Shown here: one piece after another, positions 16,379 to 24,867 of the stretch
Position numbering within the stretch: position 1 is the first letter of the stretch
Layout: each line of letters opens with the position of its first letter
Assembly (NCBI GenBank): GCA_964535825.1
Contig: CAZHUC010000010.1
Coordinates: forward strand, 1-54,059
Source: CAZAQK01 sp964535825
Lineage (GTDB): Bacteria > Pseudomonadota > Alphaproteobacteria > Rickettsiales > SXRF01
DNA: 54,059 bases
Reading direction: 5' to 3'
Notes under the pieces: model-generated
What the model was told of the DNA's origin: nothing
The model's input: the letters and a program-made list of their open reading frames with translations, nothing else
The model's database searches: none
Position numbers and translations under genes: made by a program

Positions 16379-17989
16379 ATGATTACTCTTGCAAGAAAAC
16401 GAAAACCTAAGTTAGACGAGTCCTTTAAAACAGACGAGGCCAAAAAAGCCATGCAGCCAAATAACGTCATTTCGGAACTGGAACAAAAGCGCGACCGTGC
16501 CCGCCAGGGTGGCGGCGCAACGCGTATTGAGGCGCAGCATGCTAAAGGCAAACTGACCGCCCGTGAGCGTATCGAGGTGTTGCTCGATCCGGATTCCTTC
16601 GAAGAATACGATATGTTCGTGGAGCATCGCTGCACGAATTTCGACATGGAAAATAACAAAGTTCCGGGCGATGGTTGCGTCACCGGCCACGGTACGATCA
16701 ACGGCCGTATGGTATTCGTATACTCCCAGGACTTTACAGTACTGGGTGGTTCACTGTCTGAGACCAACGCAGAGAAGATCTGCAAGATCCTTGATATGGC
16801 CATGAAAGTGGGCGCGCCGGTGATCGGTTTGCTCGATTCCGGTGGTGCTCGTATTCAGGAAGGCGTGGACTCGCTGGGTGGCTTTGCAGAGATATTCCAG
16901 CGCAACGTGCTGGCTTCTGGCGTAGTGCCACAAATTTCCGTTATCATGGGGCCATGCGCGGGTGGTGCGGTGTATTCACCGGCGCTGACCGACTTTATCG
17001 TGATGGTGCGTGGTTCGTCTTACATGTTCGTGACCGGTCCAGATGTAGTAAAGACCGTGACACACGAAGTAGTGACCCAGGAAGAACTCGGTGGTGCTGA
17101 TACGCACACGAAGAAGACCGGTGTGGCAGACCTCGCATACAACAATGATATCGAGGCACTCCTGCAGATTCGCCGTCTGTATAACTTCCTGCCGCTCAAC
17201 AACAAGGATGGCGTGCCTGCGCGCCCAACCACTGATCCGGCAGATCGCGTGGAAATGTCTCTGAACACGCTTGTTCCTGATAATCCTAACCGTCCGTACA
17301 ACATGAAAGAGCTCATCGAGCGCGTGGTGGATGAGGGGGATTTCTTCGAACTGCAGCCTGATTACGCCAAGAACATCATCATTGGTTTTGGTCGCCTTGA
17401 AGGCCAGACGGTGGGCTTTGTTGCCAACCAGCCGATGCAGCTGGCCGGCTGTCTGGACATTGACGCTTCACGCAAAGCCGCACGTTTTGTACGCTTCTGC
17501 GATGCATTTTCTATTCCGATCGTTACGTTTGTGGATGTTCCGGGTTTCATGCCGGGCACATATCAGGAGCATAACGGCGTTATCAAACACGGTGCTAAGC
17601 TGCTCTATGCCTATGCTGAGGCGACTGTTCCAAAAATTACGGTTATTACGCGCAAGGCATACGGTGGTGCGTATGATGTGATGAGCTCCAAGCATCTGCG
17701 TGGTGACGTGAACTATGCATGGCCATCCGCCGAGATCGCGGTAATGGGGCCTAAGGGTGCGGTGGAGATCGTATTCCGTGGTAAATATCAAAATGAAGAA
17801 GAACAGCAGGCACTGATCGATGATTACCGCGCCAAGTTCGCTTCTCCGTTCGTGGCTGCCTCCCGTGGCTTCATTGATGATGTCATCCGTCCGCAGAATA
17901 CGCGCTGGCGCATTTGTCGTTCGCTTTCTATCCTGCGCGGCAAGAATCTCCAGAATCCGTGGAAGAAACACGATAACTTACCTCTGTAA
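16379..17989 (+). CDS. pccB: Propionyl-CoA carboxylase beta subunit (carboxyltransferase)
   Basis: The 536-residue ORF has the acyl-CoA carboxyltransferase N and C domains, with LDSGGARIQEGVDSLGGFAE and MGPCAGGAVYSPALTDF (oxyanion-hole region), then FVDVPGFMPGTYQEHNGVI and KAYGGAYDVMSSKHLRGD. It transfers carboxyl from biotin to propionyl-CoA, giving methylmalonyl-CoA. Family members usually have about 510 residues, so an internal ATG at 16451 (MQPNNVISELEQKRDRARQG, 512 residues) may be the true start; neither has an ideal ribosome binding site. pccA follows directly. Confidence 0.93.
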   Translation: MITLARKRKPKLDESFKTDEAKKAMQPNNVISELEQKRDRARQGGGATRIEAQHAKGKLTARERIEVLLDPDSFEEYDMFVEHRCTNFDMENNKVPGDGCVTGHGTINGRMVFVYSQDFTVLGGSLSETNAEKICKILDMAMKVGAPVIGLLDSGGARIQEGVDSLGGFAEIFQRNVLASGVVPQISVIMGPCAGGAVYSPALTDFIVMVRGSSYMFVTGPDVVKTVTHEVVTQEELGGADTHTKKTGVADLAYNNDIEALLQIRRLYNFLPLNNKDGVPARPTTDPADRVEMSLNTLVPDNPNRPYNMKELIERVVDEGDFFELQPDYAKNIIIGFGRLEGQTVGFVANQPMQLAGCLDIDASRKAARFVRFCDAFSIPIVTFVDVPGFMPGTYQEHNGVIKHGAKLLYAYAEATVPKITVITRKAYGGAYDVMSSKHLRGDVNYAWPSAEIAVMGPKGAVEIVFRGKYQNEEEQQALIDDYRAKFASPFVAASRGFIDDVIRPQNTRWRICRSLSILRGKNLQNPWKKHDNLPL

Positions 17990-18000
17990 TGGGACAAACC

Positions 18001-19992
18001 ATGTTCAATAAAATCCTTATCGCAAACCGTGGTGAAATCGCTGTTCGTATCATGCGTACAGCAAAGAAAATGGGTATTGCAACCGTTGCAGTATATTCTG
18101 AAGCCGACACGAATTCCCTGCACGTCAAAGAGGCAGACGAAGCGGTATATATCGGCCCATCACCTTCCGTAAAAAGTTATTTGAATATCGACAATATCAT
18201 GCATGCCATCCAGCTTACCGGCGCTGATGCTGTGCACCCAGGCTATGGCTTCCTTTCAGAGAATGCCGAATTTGCCCGCAAATTGCAGCAGGCAGGCGTG
18301 GTGCTCATTGGCCCAAGCCCTGAAGCTGTGCGCAAGATGGGTGATAAGATCGAATCCAAAAAGATCGCGCTCAAAGCGGGTGTGAATTCTGTACCGGGTG
18401 TACTTGAAGCTATTTCTGGCCCGGAAGCGGCTAAGAAAGTGGTGGATGAAATCGGCTATCCGGTGATGATCAAGGCTGCAGCCGGCGGCGGCGGTAAAGG
18501 TATGCGCGTTGCCCGCAACGAGAAAGAATTGCTGGATGGTATTAAATCCGCCGCTTCCGAAGCGGCTTCAAGCTTTAAAGATGACCGCGTATTCATTGAG
18601 CGTTATTTTGACAATCCGCGCCATATCGAGATCCAGCTGCTTGCCGATACACACGGCAACACGCTGTGGTTGGGCGAGCGCGAATGTTCTATTCAGCGCC
18701 GTCACCAGAAAGTAATTGAAGAAGCACCAAGCGTATTCCTTGATGAAAAGACCCGTCGTGAGATGGGTGAGCAGGCCGTGGCACTCGCCAAAGAGGTGGG
18801 TTACAGCTCGGCCGGTACAGTGGAATTCATCATGGATCAGGACAAAAAATTCTACTTCCTTGAAATGAATACCCGCCTGCAGGTGGAACACCGCGTGACC
18901 GAACTTATCACCGGTATCGACCTTGTTGAGCAGATGATCCGTATCGCAGCCGGTGAGAAGCTGGAATTCGGCCAGAAGGACGTGAAGTTCCATGGCTGGG
19001 CGATGGAATCACGCGTGTATGCGGAAGATCCTAAACGTGGCTTCCTGCCATCCACGGGTCGTATCACACGTTACCTCGAGCCAGAAGATCTGGATAATGT
19101 GCTTATCGACACCGGTATCTATGAAGGTGGCGAGGTCAGCATGTTCTACGATCCAATGATCGCCAAAGTATGTACTTACGGTGAAACACGCGATGAAGCG
19201 ATCGCTACCATGAAATCAGCATTGTCTGCTTTCATCATCGAAGGTGTATCGCACAATTCCAGTTTCCTTGAAGCAATATTGTCGCATGAGCGTTTTGGTA
19301 AGGGCGATATTTCCACCAATTTCATTGAACAGGAATATCCGGGCGGTTTCATTGGCGCAGAGCTGGATTCTGAATCCACCAAGGTTTTCCTTGGTGCAGC
19401 CACCACCATTTTCCTGCGTGATGCCGAGCGTGCGGCCAAAATAAGCGGGCAGTTGCCGGGCCGTGAACGTGCCATTGGTGCGCGCTGGGTCGTGAATGTG
19501 GATGGTCAGGATTTCCCTGTATATGTGCGTGCAGATAGCGACCAGGGCTATTTCATTACCCATAATCGCAAGCTCATCCATGTGAAGACCGGCTGGAAGC
19601 TGGGTCGCCGCCTGTTTCAGGCAGAGATCGGTGATAAGAAAGTTTCGGTACAGATCAAACATCTGGAAGAAGGCTATCTGTTGACCTATGGCGGTGCTGA
19701 AGTAGTCGCCCGTGTGCGTACACCGCGCGTGGCAGAACTCGCGCAGTTCATGCCTAAGCCGAAGGACACCAACCGTCACGACCAGCTTAAATCGCCGATC
19801 GCAGGCCTTATCGTGAGCCTCAAGGTTCAGGAAGGTCAGGAGATCAAGCGCGGGCAGGAACTGCTCGTGATCGAGGCGATGAAGATGGAAAACGTCATGA
19901 CGGCTGATCACGATACGGTGGTGAAGAAAATCACTGTGAAAGAAAAAGACAGTGTTGGCGTAGATCAGGTGTTGATCGAATTCGCGGCCTAA
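18001..19992 (+). CDS. pccA: Propionyl-CoA carboxylase alpha subunit (biotin carboxylase and biotin carrier)
   Basis: From ATG 18001 the product has 663 residues and starts MFNKILIANRGEIAVRI, the typical biotin carboxylase beginning; an ATG at 17989 overlapping the pccB stop would add four residues. The ATP-grasp domain contains KAAAGGGGKGMRVA and EMNTRLQVEHRVTE. A central BT-like domain follows, and the C-terminal biotinyl domain carries VIEAMKMENVM with the biotinylated lysine. It carboxylates biotin for PccB. Its stop overlaps the lipB stop on the other strand. Confidence 0.95.
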   Translation: MFNKILIANRGEIAVRIMRTAKKMGIATVAVYSEADTNSLHVKEADEAVYIGPSPSVKSYLNIDNIMHAIQLTGADAVHPGYGFLSENAEFARKLQQAGVVLIGPSPEAVRKMGDKIESKKIALKAGVNSVPGVLEAISGPEAAKKVVDEIGYPVMIKAAAGGGGKGMRVARNEKELLDGIKSAASEAASSFKDDRVFIERYFDNPRHIEIQLLADTHGNTLWLGERECSIQRRHQKVIEEAPSVFLDEKTRREMGEQAVALAKEVGYSSAGTVEFIMDQDKKFYFLEMNTRLQVEHRVTELITGIDLVEQMIRIAAGEKLEFGQKDVKFHGWAMESRVYAEDPKRGFLPSTGRITRYLEPEDLDNVLIDTGIYEGGEVSMFYDPMIAKVCTYGETRDEAIATMKSALSAFIIEGVSHNSSFLEAILSHERFGKGDISTNFIEQEYPGGFIGAELDSESTKVFLGAATTIFLRDAERAAKISGQLPGRERAIGARWVVNVDGQDFPVYVRADSDQGYFITHNRKLIHVKTGWKLGRRLFQAEIGDKKVSVQIKHLEEGYLLTYGGAEVVARVRTPRVAELAQFMPKPKDTNRHDQLKSPIAGLIVSLKVQEGQEIKRGQELLVIEAMKMENVMTADHDTVVKKITVKEKDSVGVDQVLIEFAA

Positions 19993-20720
19993 AAGATCTT
20001 TGCGAATTCTTCCTTAAGCACAGTATCAACATCTTGCATGCTGGCATTGATGCCCAACGCATGTAGCGATGTGACTCCATAGTTATTGATACCGCACGGC
20101 ACGATGCCTTTATAGTGTGAGAGGTCGGGGTGCACGTTCAGGCATATGCCGTGGAAGCTCACCCATTTGCGCACGCGTATGCCAAGGGCTGCGATTTTGG
20201 CTTCGTTATTGATGCGCCCGCTATCGCGGCTACTGCCGCTCACATGGCGCGCCGCTTCGCGGGCTGAAGGCTCGCTTGGCCTGCTGGCCTCGCTAACATT
20301 CACCCACACACCGATGCGTCCTTCACGCGTGAATCCCTCCACGCCGAAATGGGCGAGGGTGGCGATGATCCATTGCTCAAGGTTTTTTACATACTGCCGT
20401 AGATCCATCGCATCGCGTTTCTTCAGATCCAGCATCGCATACACCACGCGCTGGCCTGGCCCATGATAGGTCCACTGGCCGCCGCGTCCGGCGTCGTATA
20501 CGGGGAAAGGCATATTGCCCAGCAGGTCCATTTGTTTTGCCGACGTGCCCGCCGTGTAAAGCGGAGGGTGCTCCAGAAACCACAGGGCTTCCGGCTGGCT
20601 ACCATCCAGAATGGCAGCCACACGCTCTTCCATAGCCACCAGGGCGTCAGGATAGGATACTGGCGTCTGGGAGGCGATAAGATCGATAGTGCTCAAGCTA
20701 TGTGCTGCAGGGGTAAACAT
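19989..20720 (-). CDS. lipB: Octanoyltransferase LipB with in-frame insert
   Basis: The 243-residue product has FLEHPPLYTAGTSAKQ, DAGRGGQWTYHGPGQRVVY, the catalytic lysine region KIAALGIRVRKWVSFHGICL, and the catalytic cysteine in GIVPCGINNYGVTSL. It moves octanoate from acyl carrier protein to lipoyl domains. Between GVWVN and KIAALG lies an extra Ser/Arg/Ala-rich segment of about 31 residues (20205-20298) absent from usual LipB. I start at ATG 20720; a longer frame to 20795 is unlike the family. It converges with pccA. Confidence 0.92.
   Translation of the reverse strand: MFTPAAHSLSTIDLIASQTPVSYPDALVAMEERVAAILDGSQPEALWFLEHPPLYTAGTSAKQMDLLGNMPFPVYDAGRGGQWTYHGPGQRVVYAMLDLKKRDAMDLRQYVKNLEQWIIATLAHFGVEGFTREGRIGVWVNVSEASRPSEPSAREAARHVSGSSRDSGRINNEAKIAALGIRVRKWVSFHGICLNVHPDLSHYKGIVPCGINNYGVTSLHALGINASMQDVDTVLKEEFAKIF
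20205..20298 (-). repeat. GC-rich palindromic in-frame insert in lipB
   Basis: This stretch is clearly richer in GC than the rest of lipB and is full of inverted repeats: GCGGC-TACT-GCCGC (20226-20239), GGCC-TGCT-GGCC (20278-20289), CTTC...GAAG, and GCCCGC (20216-20221) with GCGGGC (20259-20264). It keeps the reading frame and encodes a Ser/Arg/Ala-rich loop. This resembles coding palindromic elements such as those described in Rickettsia. The exact borders are approximate. Confidence 0.5.
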
Positions 20721-20781
20721 GGCTGAAAATGTGGTATTTAAAGGGTTTTTTGTCAATACATCAAAAAAATATATACGGCAC

Positions 20782-20809
20782 TTGCCAAACGGCATAAATT
20801 TGCTACACC
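20782..20809 (+). promoter_or_regulatory. Possible promoter for tRNA-Leu
   Basis: TTGCCA (20782-20787), a 16-base spacer and TACACC (20804-20809), preceded by TGC, form a weak promoter-like pair about 43 bases before the tRNA. The -35 is good but the -10 is poor. An alternative pair lies in the A/T-rich stretch around 20747-20775. Confidence 0.3.
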
Positions 20810-20851
20810 TTCACCCTCTGATTTTTCCCAGCCTATAAGCTGTTTCGACGT

Positions 20852-20936
20852 GCGGTCGTGGCGGAATTGGTAGACGCACTACCTTGAGGTGGTAGCTCCG
20901 AGAGGAATGGAAGTTCGAGTCTTCTCGACCGCACCA
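20852..20936 (+). tRNA. tRNA-Leu (anticodon GAG)
   Basis: The 85-base gene folds as a class II tRNA. The acceptor GCGGTCG pairs with CGACCGC, the D arm has GCGGAATTGGTAGACGC, the anticodon stem CTACC/GGTAG encloses the loop TTGAGGT with anticodon GAG, an extra variable arm follows, and the T loop is TTCGAGT. CCA is encoded at 20934-20936. It reads CUC and CUU leucine codons. Confidence 0.96.
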
Positions 20937-20959
20937 AATTTTCAAATATATAAGGGTAT

Positions 20960-21643
20960 TTAGCGGCCAACGCGGCCGAGACCACCCACTGCGCCGATGC
21001 CACCGCGATTTATCTTGTTTGGGGCAGGTACTGCGTCGGCAGGGGCTTCAGGGGCGGCAGCCGTGGTAGCAGGTGCTTGGGCGGCGGGAGGTGCTGCCTG
21101 TGCTTGGGCATCGGCCGCAGGGGCTGCAGTGTTTGCCGTAGGTGCAGGCGGTAATGGGTCGCCAGCGCGGCGGACTTTCATCGGTTTGGGCACAGTGGGC
21201 ACAGCATAGGGCTTAGGAGGTGTTGGTGCAGGGGCTGCCGCTACCGGTGGTGTGGCGGGTGCTGGCGCGGGTGTGGGGACAGTCGTGGCAGGCGCAGCTT
21301 TCTGTGCGTTTGTCGTAGGCTGAGCAGCTGCAGGTTTTGCAGGTGTTGCCGTATTTGTTGTCGCAGGCTTTGCGGCCTGGGCAGGTTTGGATGCATCGGC
21401 TGCCGGTTTGCCGGTCTCTTTCATGAGCTCATCGAGCTCCTGCTGTTTTTTTGCCTCTGCCTTCTTTTTCTTTTCATTATGGAGCTTCCGCTGCACACTT
21501 TTTGGCATAGGGATCGGGCCATTTTTCTTTTTCTTGGCTTTTGCGTAGGAGTCAGACACAAAACTGTAAGAAGACCCCAGCACAGCGGCTGGTATGTCGC
21601 TCAGTAGCGCAATCAATAGAATGGGTACTATAATACGCCGCAC
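20960..21643 (-). CDS. Exported Pro/Ala-rich hypothetical protein
   Basis: The 227-residue product starts at GTG 21643, six bases after AGGAGAT. Residues 1-25 look like a signal peptide (RRIIVPILLIALLSDIPAAV), then come a Lys-rich charged stretch (about 35-75) and a long low-complexity Pro/Ala/Thr region that probably spans the periplasm or wall. It ends in Gly/Arg-rich repeats. No family is recognised. It is last in the run of minus-strand genes after the bactofilin, 25 bases away, so an envelope role is plausible but unproven. Confidence 0.7.
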   Translation of the reverse strand: MRRIIVPILLIALLSDIPAAVLGSSYSFVSDSYAKAKKKKNGPIPMPKSVQRKLHNEKKKKAEAKKQQELDELMKETGKPAADASKPAQAAKPATTNTATPAKPAAAQPTTNAQKAAPATTVPTPAPAPATPPVAAAPAPTPPKPYAVPTVPKPMKVRRAGDPLPPAPTANTAAPAADAQAQAAPPAAQAPATTAAAPEAPADAVPAPNKINRGGIGAVGGLGRVGR

Positions 21644-21668
21644 AATAATCTCCTGTTCACAGGATATT

Positions 21669-22130
21669 TTAGCGTATCAGCTGGATGTTTTCCAACATTT
21701 TCACGGGTTTAGCTGAGGTTTCTGACTCATCTTCCTCAGTTTCAACGGGTTTTTTAACATCCAGGACCTTATTGGTGCGTTTGCACTTCCCGTCAATGAA
21801 CGCGCCATCCTCGATGGTGATACTCTCATGCATCACGATACCATCAATGTGGCAGGTGCTGAACAGATGGGCATGACGTGAGCGGATAAGTCCAACTACC
21901 TTACCATAGACCAGTACGGTATCGGCGGTGATCTCGCCGGTCACTCTTCCATTCCCACGCACGGTGAGCATCTGGCAACGAATGTTGCCGTCTATCGTGC
22001 CATCGAAATCGATCACGCCATCGCTTACGATGTTACCAAGGATATGCATCTCACTGGTGACAACGGTGGGGAAACTTCCTTTTTTGGAAGTAGCGGGCTT
22101 CTTTGCTTCTGGTTTAGTTTTCCAGAACAT
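21669..22130 (-). CDS. Bactofilin (polymer-forming cytoskeletal protein)
   Basis: From ATG 22130 the protein has 153 residues. The middle part (about 28-115) is a run of short beta-rich turns such as GNIVSDGVIDFDGTIDGNIR and VRGNGRVTGEITADTVLVYG, the right-handed beta-helix of bactofilins, flanked by disordered ends. Bactofilins form filaments that guide envelope growth. The gene overlaps the upstream M23 peptidase gene by 17 bases, a known pairing in which the bactofilin localises the peptidase. A GTG at 22142 is an alternative start. Confidence 0.92.
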   Translation of the reverse strand: MFWKTKPEAKKPATSKKGSFPTVVTSEMHILGNIVSDGVIDFDGTIDGNIRCQMLTVRGNGRVTGEITADTVLVYGKVVGLIRSRHAHLFSTCHIDGIVMHESITIEDGAFIDGKCKRTNKVLDVKKPVETEEDESETSAKPVKMLENIQLIR

Positions 22131-23154
22131 AGCGACCCGCACTCAGGAATTTTTTTGGGTTCAACGTCTGGTCACGGTAACGCACTTCATAGTGCAGGTG
22201 ATTTCCAGTGCTGCGACCGGTGCTGCCCTGAATACCAAGAACATCACCTTTTTTTACCTTCTTGCCTTCTGTGACCTTGATCTCGCTTAAGTGTGCATAG
22301 CGGGTAGAAACACCATAACCGTGGTCAATGTCCACATAGTTACCGTAGGTATTGCTCCATTCTGCTTTTTTTACTTTTCCATCGGCGGTGGAAAGTATCT
22401 TGGATCCTCCCGGGCCGGAAATATCAAGACCGGCATGGAAGGCGAGCCTGCCAGTAAAAGGATCGATACGGCGGCCATAATGGCTCTGCTCTTCGCCGTT
22501 TTTCATAGGCATGGCGAGTGGCAGGGTTTTCAAGATCTGTTTCAGGGCGGTCAATTCATCCAGACGGGTGAACAGTTCGGTCTCTTCTTTGCTGGGTGTA
22601 TAGCTTGCATCCGGAATGAAAGGGCCGCCCAAGCCTTTGCGGTCATCATTCTTGGCAAAGTTGCGCTTCAGGTCTTTGGGGCTCAGGCCGGTCTGTTCGA
22701 TAATGGCTTCCAGGTCATCGATCTGCCCTGAGGTTTTCATTTTTACGCGGGCGATGATATCATCCTTGGATGCCTTGAGGTCACTGACCTGTTTTTCCAA
22801 TAATGCAACACGCGCGAGGAGCTCAGGCTTGTCCATACCAGCCGCGGTGCTATCCGTTACAGCTGCGGTTGCTTCAGGTACATCAACGGCAGTTGATTCA
22901 GAAAGACTCACCGGCGTCAGTGTACGCATGGCAATGGCTTGCTCTTTAAGAGCATGCTGGGCTGCCATATAACGGCCTGTAGAATAAGAGGCCCAGAACA
23001 CACAACCAACGGTCAGAGCCAGTGCGGCGAACTGCATACGCCCCGTGACATGGACGTGCTTAACCTTGTGTTGGGAAACGATAATGATGTTACGCTTGTG
23101 AAACCAAATATTTACATAATTCTTAAGCGTAACAAACACATCTTTTAACTGCAT
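22114..23154 (-). CDS. M23-family metallopeptidase, membrane-anchored
   Basis: The 346-residue protein has one membrane segment (about residues 40-60, FAALALTVGCVFWASYS), a coiled-coil-like stretch (about 110-190) and a C-terminal LytM domain with the zinc ligands in HAGLDISGPGG and GNHLHYEVRYRD, plus YAHLSEIKV. All catalytic residues seem present, so it should cut peptidoglycan cross-links. I start at ATG 23154, one base after the rsmB-type stop. It overlaps the bactofilin gene. Confidence 0.92.
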   Translation of the reverse strand: MQLKDVFVTLKNYVNIWFHKRNIIIVSQHKVKHVHVTGRMQFAALALTVGCVFWASYSTGRYMAAQHALKEQAIAMRTLTPVSLSESTAVDVPEATAAVTDSTAAGMDKPELLARVALLEKQVSDLKASKDDIIARVKMKTSGQIDDLEAIIEQTGLSPKDLKRNFAKNDDRKGLGGPFIPDASYTPSKEETELFTRLDELTALKQILKTLPLAMPMKNGEEQSHYGRRIDPFTGRLAFHAGLDISGPGGSKILSTADGKVKKAEWSNTYGNYVDIDHGYGVSTRYAHLSEIKVTEGKKVKKGDVLGIQGSTGRSTGNHLHYEVRYRDQTLNPKKFLSAGRYVLEN

Positions 23155-23155
23155 T

Positions 23156-24550
23156 TCATTCTCCCTTAGCATTTTTAGGGCTGACTCCCTGACGCTCCAG
23201 TACCGCGGCAAAGAAGCCATCAACTCCGTCTTTGTGCGGAGCTACCCGGAAATATGAATAATTTTCAGATTCATCACCAGGCGACGTTTTATCCCACATT
23301 TTTCTTGCACAGACAACCCTGAAATCATTTACATTTTTTAACAGTTGTTCAACTTGCTGTTCATTCTCTTCTTGCAGTATCGAACATGTTGCAAAGATCA
23401 GTTTGCCACCTGGTTTCACCAAACGTGCTGCACTTTGCAGAATTGATCGCTGCACCGCTAACACTTCTTCCAGATCTTTTGAAGAGAAGCGCCATTTAAG
23501 ATCAGGATTGCGTCGCCATGTGCCTGTGCCGGAGCAGGGTGCATCAACGAGTACTCTGTCTGCGCTGGCTTTATGGCGTTTGATGAATTGATCATTTTCA
23601 TTTTCGATGACATGCGTTTCCACCGTATCCACACCGGCCCGGCGCAGACGTTCTTTTATCTGGGTGAGGCGTTTTGCAGACGTATCCCACGCCAGAATGC
23701 GACCTTTGTTTTTCATGCTGGCGGCGATGGCAAGAGTTTTTCCTCCAGCGCCGGCACAGAAATCTATCACACGCATACCGGGCGTCGCATCGACGAGTTC
23801 GGCTACTATCTGTGAACCTTCATCCTGTACTTCGAAACAACCTTCCTTAAAGGTGCGTGACGTAAAGATCGGTGCGCGCTTGGCAAGCCTGATACCTACG
23901 GCAGAATGTGCGCACGCTGCGACATCAAACCCTTCAGCCTTCAGTGCAGCAAGCAGATCATCACGCGTGGTCTTTATAGTATTGGCGCGCAGGTCGGTAT
24001 GCGCCTGTTCATTCAGCGCAAGTACTGCTGTTTCAAATTCATCGCCAAAACATGCTTTGAGGTGTGGTGTAAGCCATGCAGGGTAATTAAGCCGCACATG
24101 GTCTGGCATATCGGGATGCATGTGTTGCTGCTTATGCATCGCACCGCACATCTTGCCTTCGTCGGCCGTGAGTGGGGCAGGGCAGTGTGCACCGTCTTTG
24201 GTGATATTCTGTATGGAGTGCACATCGTAATCTTTACGCAGCATCAGCGCTGCCAGCACATAGTGCCTGCCGGAAATGACCACAGACTCATCCAACATAT
24301 TATTTAAAAGCGTTGCGTTATCATTCGCACTACGCGCTTTGGTGACCCACCATGCCAGCGACATTTTATGGCGCAGCACCCAATATACCAGTTCACCTAT
24401 AGCAGCGCGGTCTTTAGAGCCGATGAAGCGGCGCGCCTTGAAATATCCATCGATCTGCTTGTCTGCCGGGAAACGTTTCTCGGATTGCCATGACGTTAAG
24501 ATGGTATCGAGCAACTCAATGGCTGCCTGTATGCGTGCACCGGGGGTCAT
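23156..24550 (-). CDS. rsmB: RsmB/NOP-family rRNA cytosine-5 methyltransferase
   Basis: The 464-residue protein has an N-terminal NusB-like region and a C-terminal class I methyltransferase. Motif I is VIDFCAGAGGKTLAIAA, motif IV DAPCSGTGTWRRNPD, and motif VI FATCSILQEENEQQV; the two cysteines are the catalytic pair. It methylates cytosine in 16S rRNA (position 967 for RsmB). The gene is the third of a likely operon starting with guaB. A different NOP paralogue is possible. Confidence 0.85.
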   Translation of the reverse strand: MTPGARIQAAIELLDTILTSWQSEKRFPADKQIDGYFKARRFIGSKDRAAIGELVYWVLRHKMSLAWWVTKARSANDNATLLNNMLDESVVISGRHYVLAALMLRKDYDVHSIQNITKDGAHCPAPLTADEGKMCGAMHKQQHMHPDMPDHVRLNYPAWLTPHLKACFGDEFETAVLALNEQAHTDLRANTIKTTRDDLLAALKAEGFDVAACAHSAVGIRLAKRAPIFTSRTFKEGCFEVQDEGSQIVAELVDATPGMRVIDFCAGAGGKTLAIAASMKNKGRILAWDTSAKRLTQIKERLRRAGVDTVETHVIENENDQFIKRHKASADRVLVDAPCSGTGTWRRNPDLKWRFSSKDLEEVLAVQRSILQSAARLVKPGGKLIFATCSILQEENEQQVEQLLKNVNDFRVVCARKMWDKTSPGDESENYSYFRVAPHKDGVDGFFAAVLERQGVSPKNAKGE

Positions 24551-24552
24551 GA

Positions 24553-24867
24553 TCAGTTGGTTGCCTTCGTTATGGATTCAGATTTTTTTGGTGGAGAAGG
24601 CTTTTTGAATTCCTCTTCAACAGGCGACAGTACCAGCCACATTATAAATCCGGCGATGCAGATACAAACCATCGTCCTGATCGTAAAAGGTCCTTTGAAC
24701 ATGGCAGGTACAATCACCACGATATAACGACCCAGCGGATGCAGGAAATCAAGCCAGCCGAGTCCGCTCTTTTGCCTTAACGAGTTAGCGATAAAAACAA
24801 GTATGGCCAGCCCGATAATGGTAAGTGCCGTGTTCAGCAAATAATAATAATATTCCAGAATGATCAA
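24553..24867 (-). CDS. Small hypothetical membrane protein
   Basis: This 104-residue product has three hydrophobic segments (about 8-28, 45-60, 65-83) and a charged Pro/Lys/Ser-rich cytosolic tail. No family is recognised. Its start overlaps the guaB stop by four bases and its stop is two bases from the next gene, so it is surely translated within the guaB operon. The function is unknown. Confidence 0.7.
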   Translation of the reverse strand: MIILEYYYYLLNTALTIIGLAILVFIANSLRQKSGLGWLDFLHPLGRYIVVIVPAMFKGPFTIRTMVCICIAGFIMWLVLSPVEEEFKKPSPPKKSESITKATN

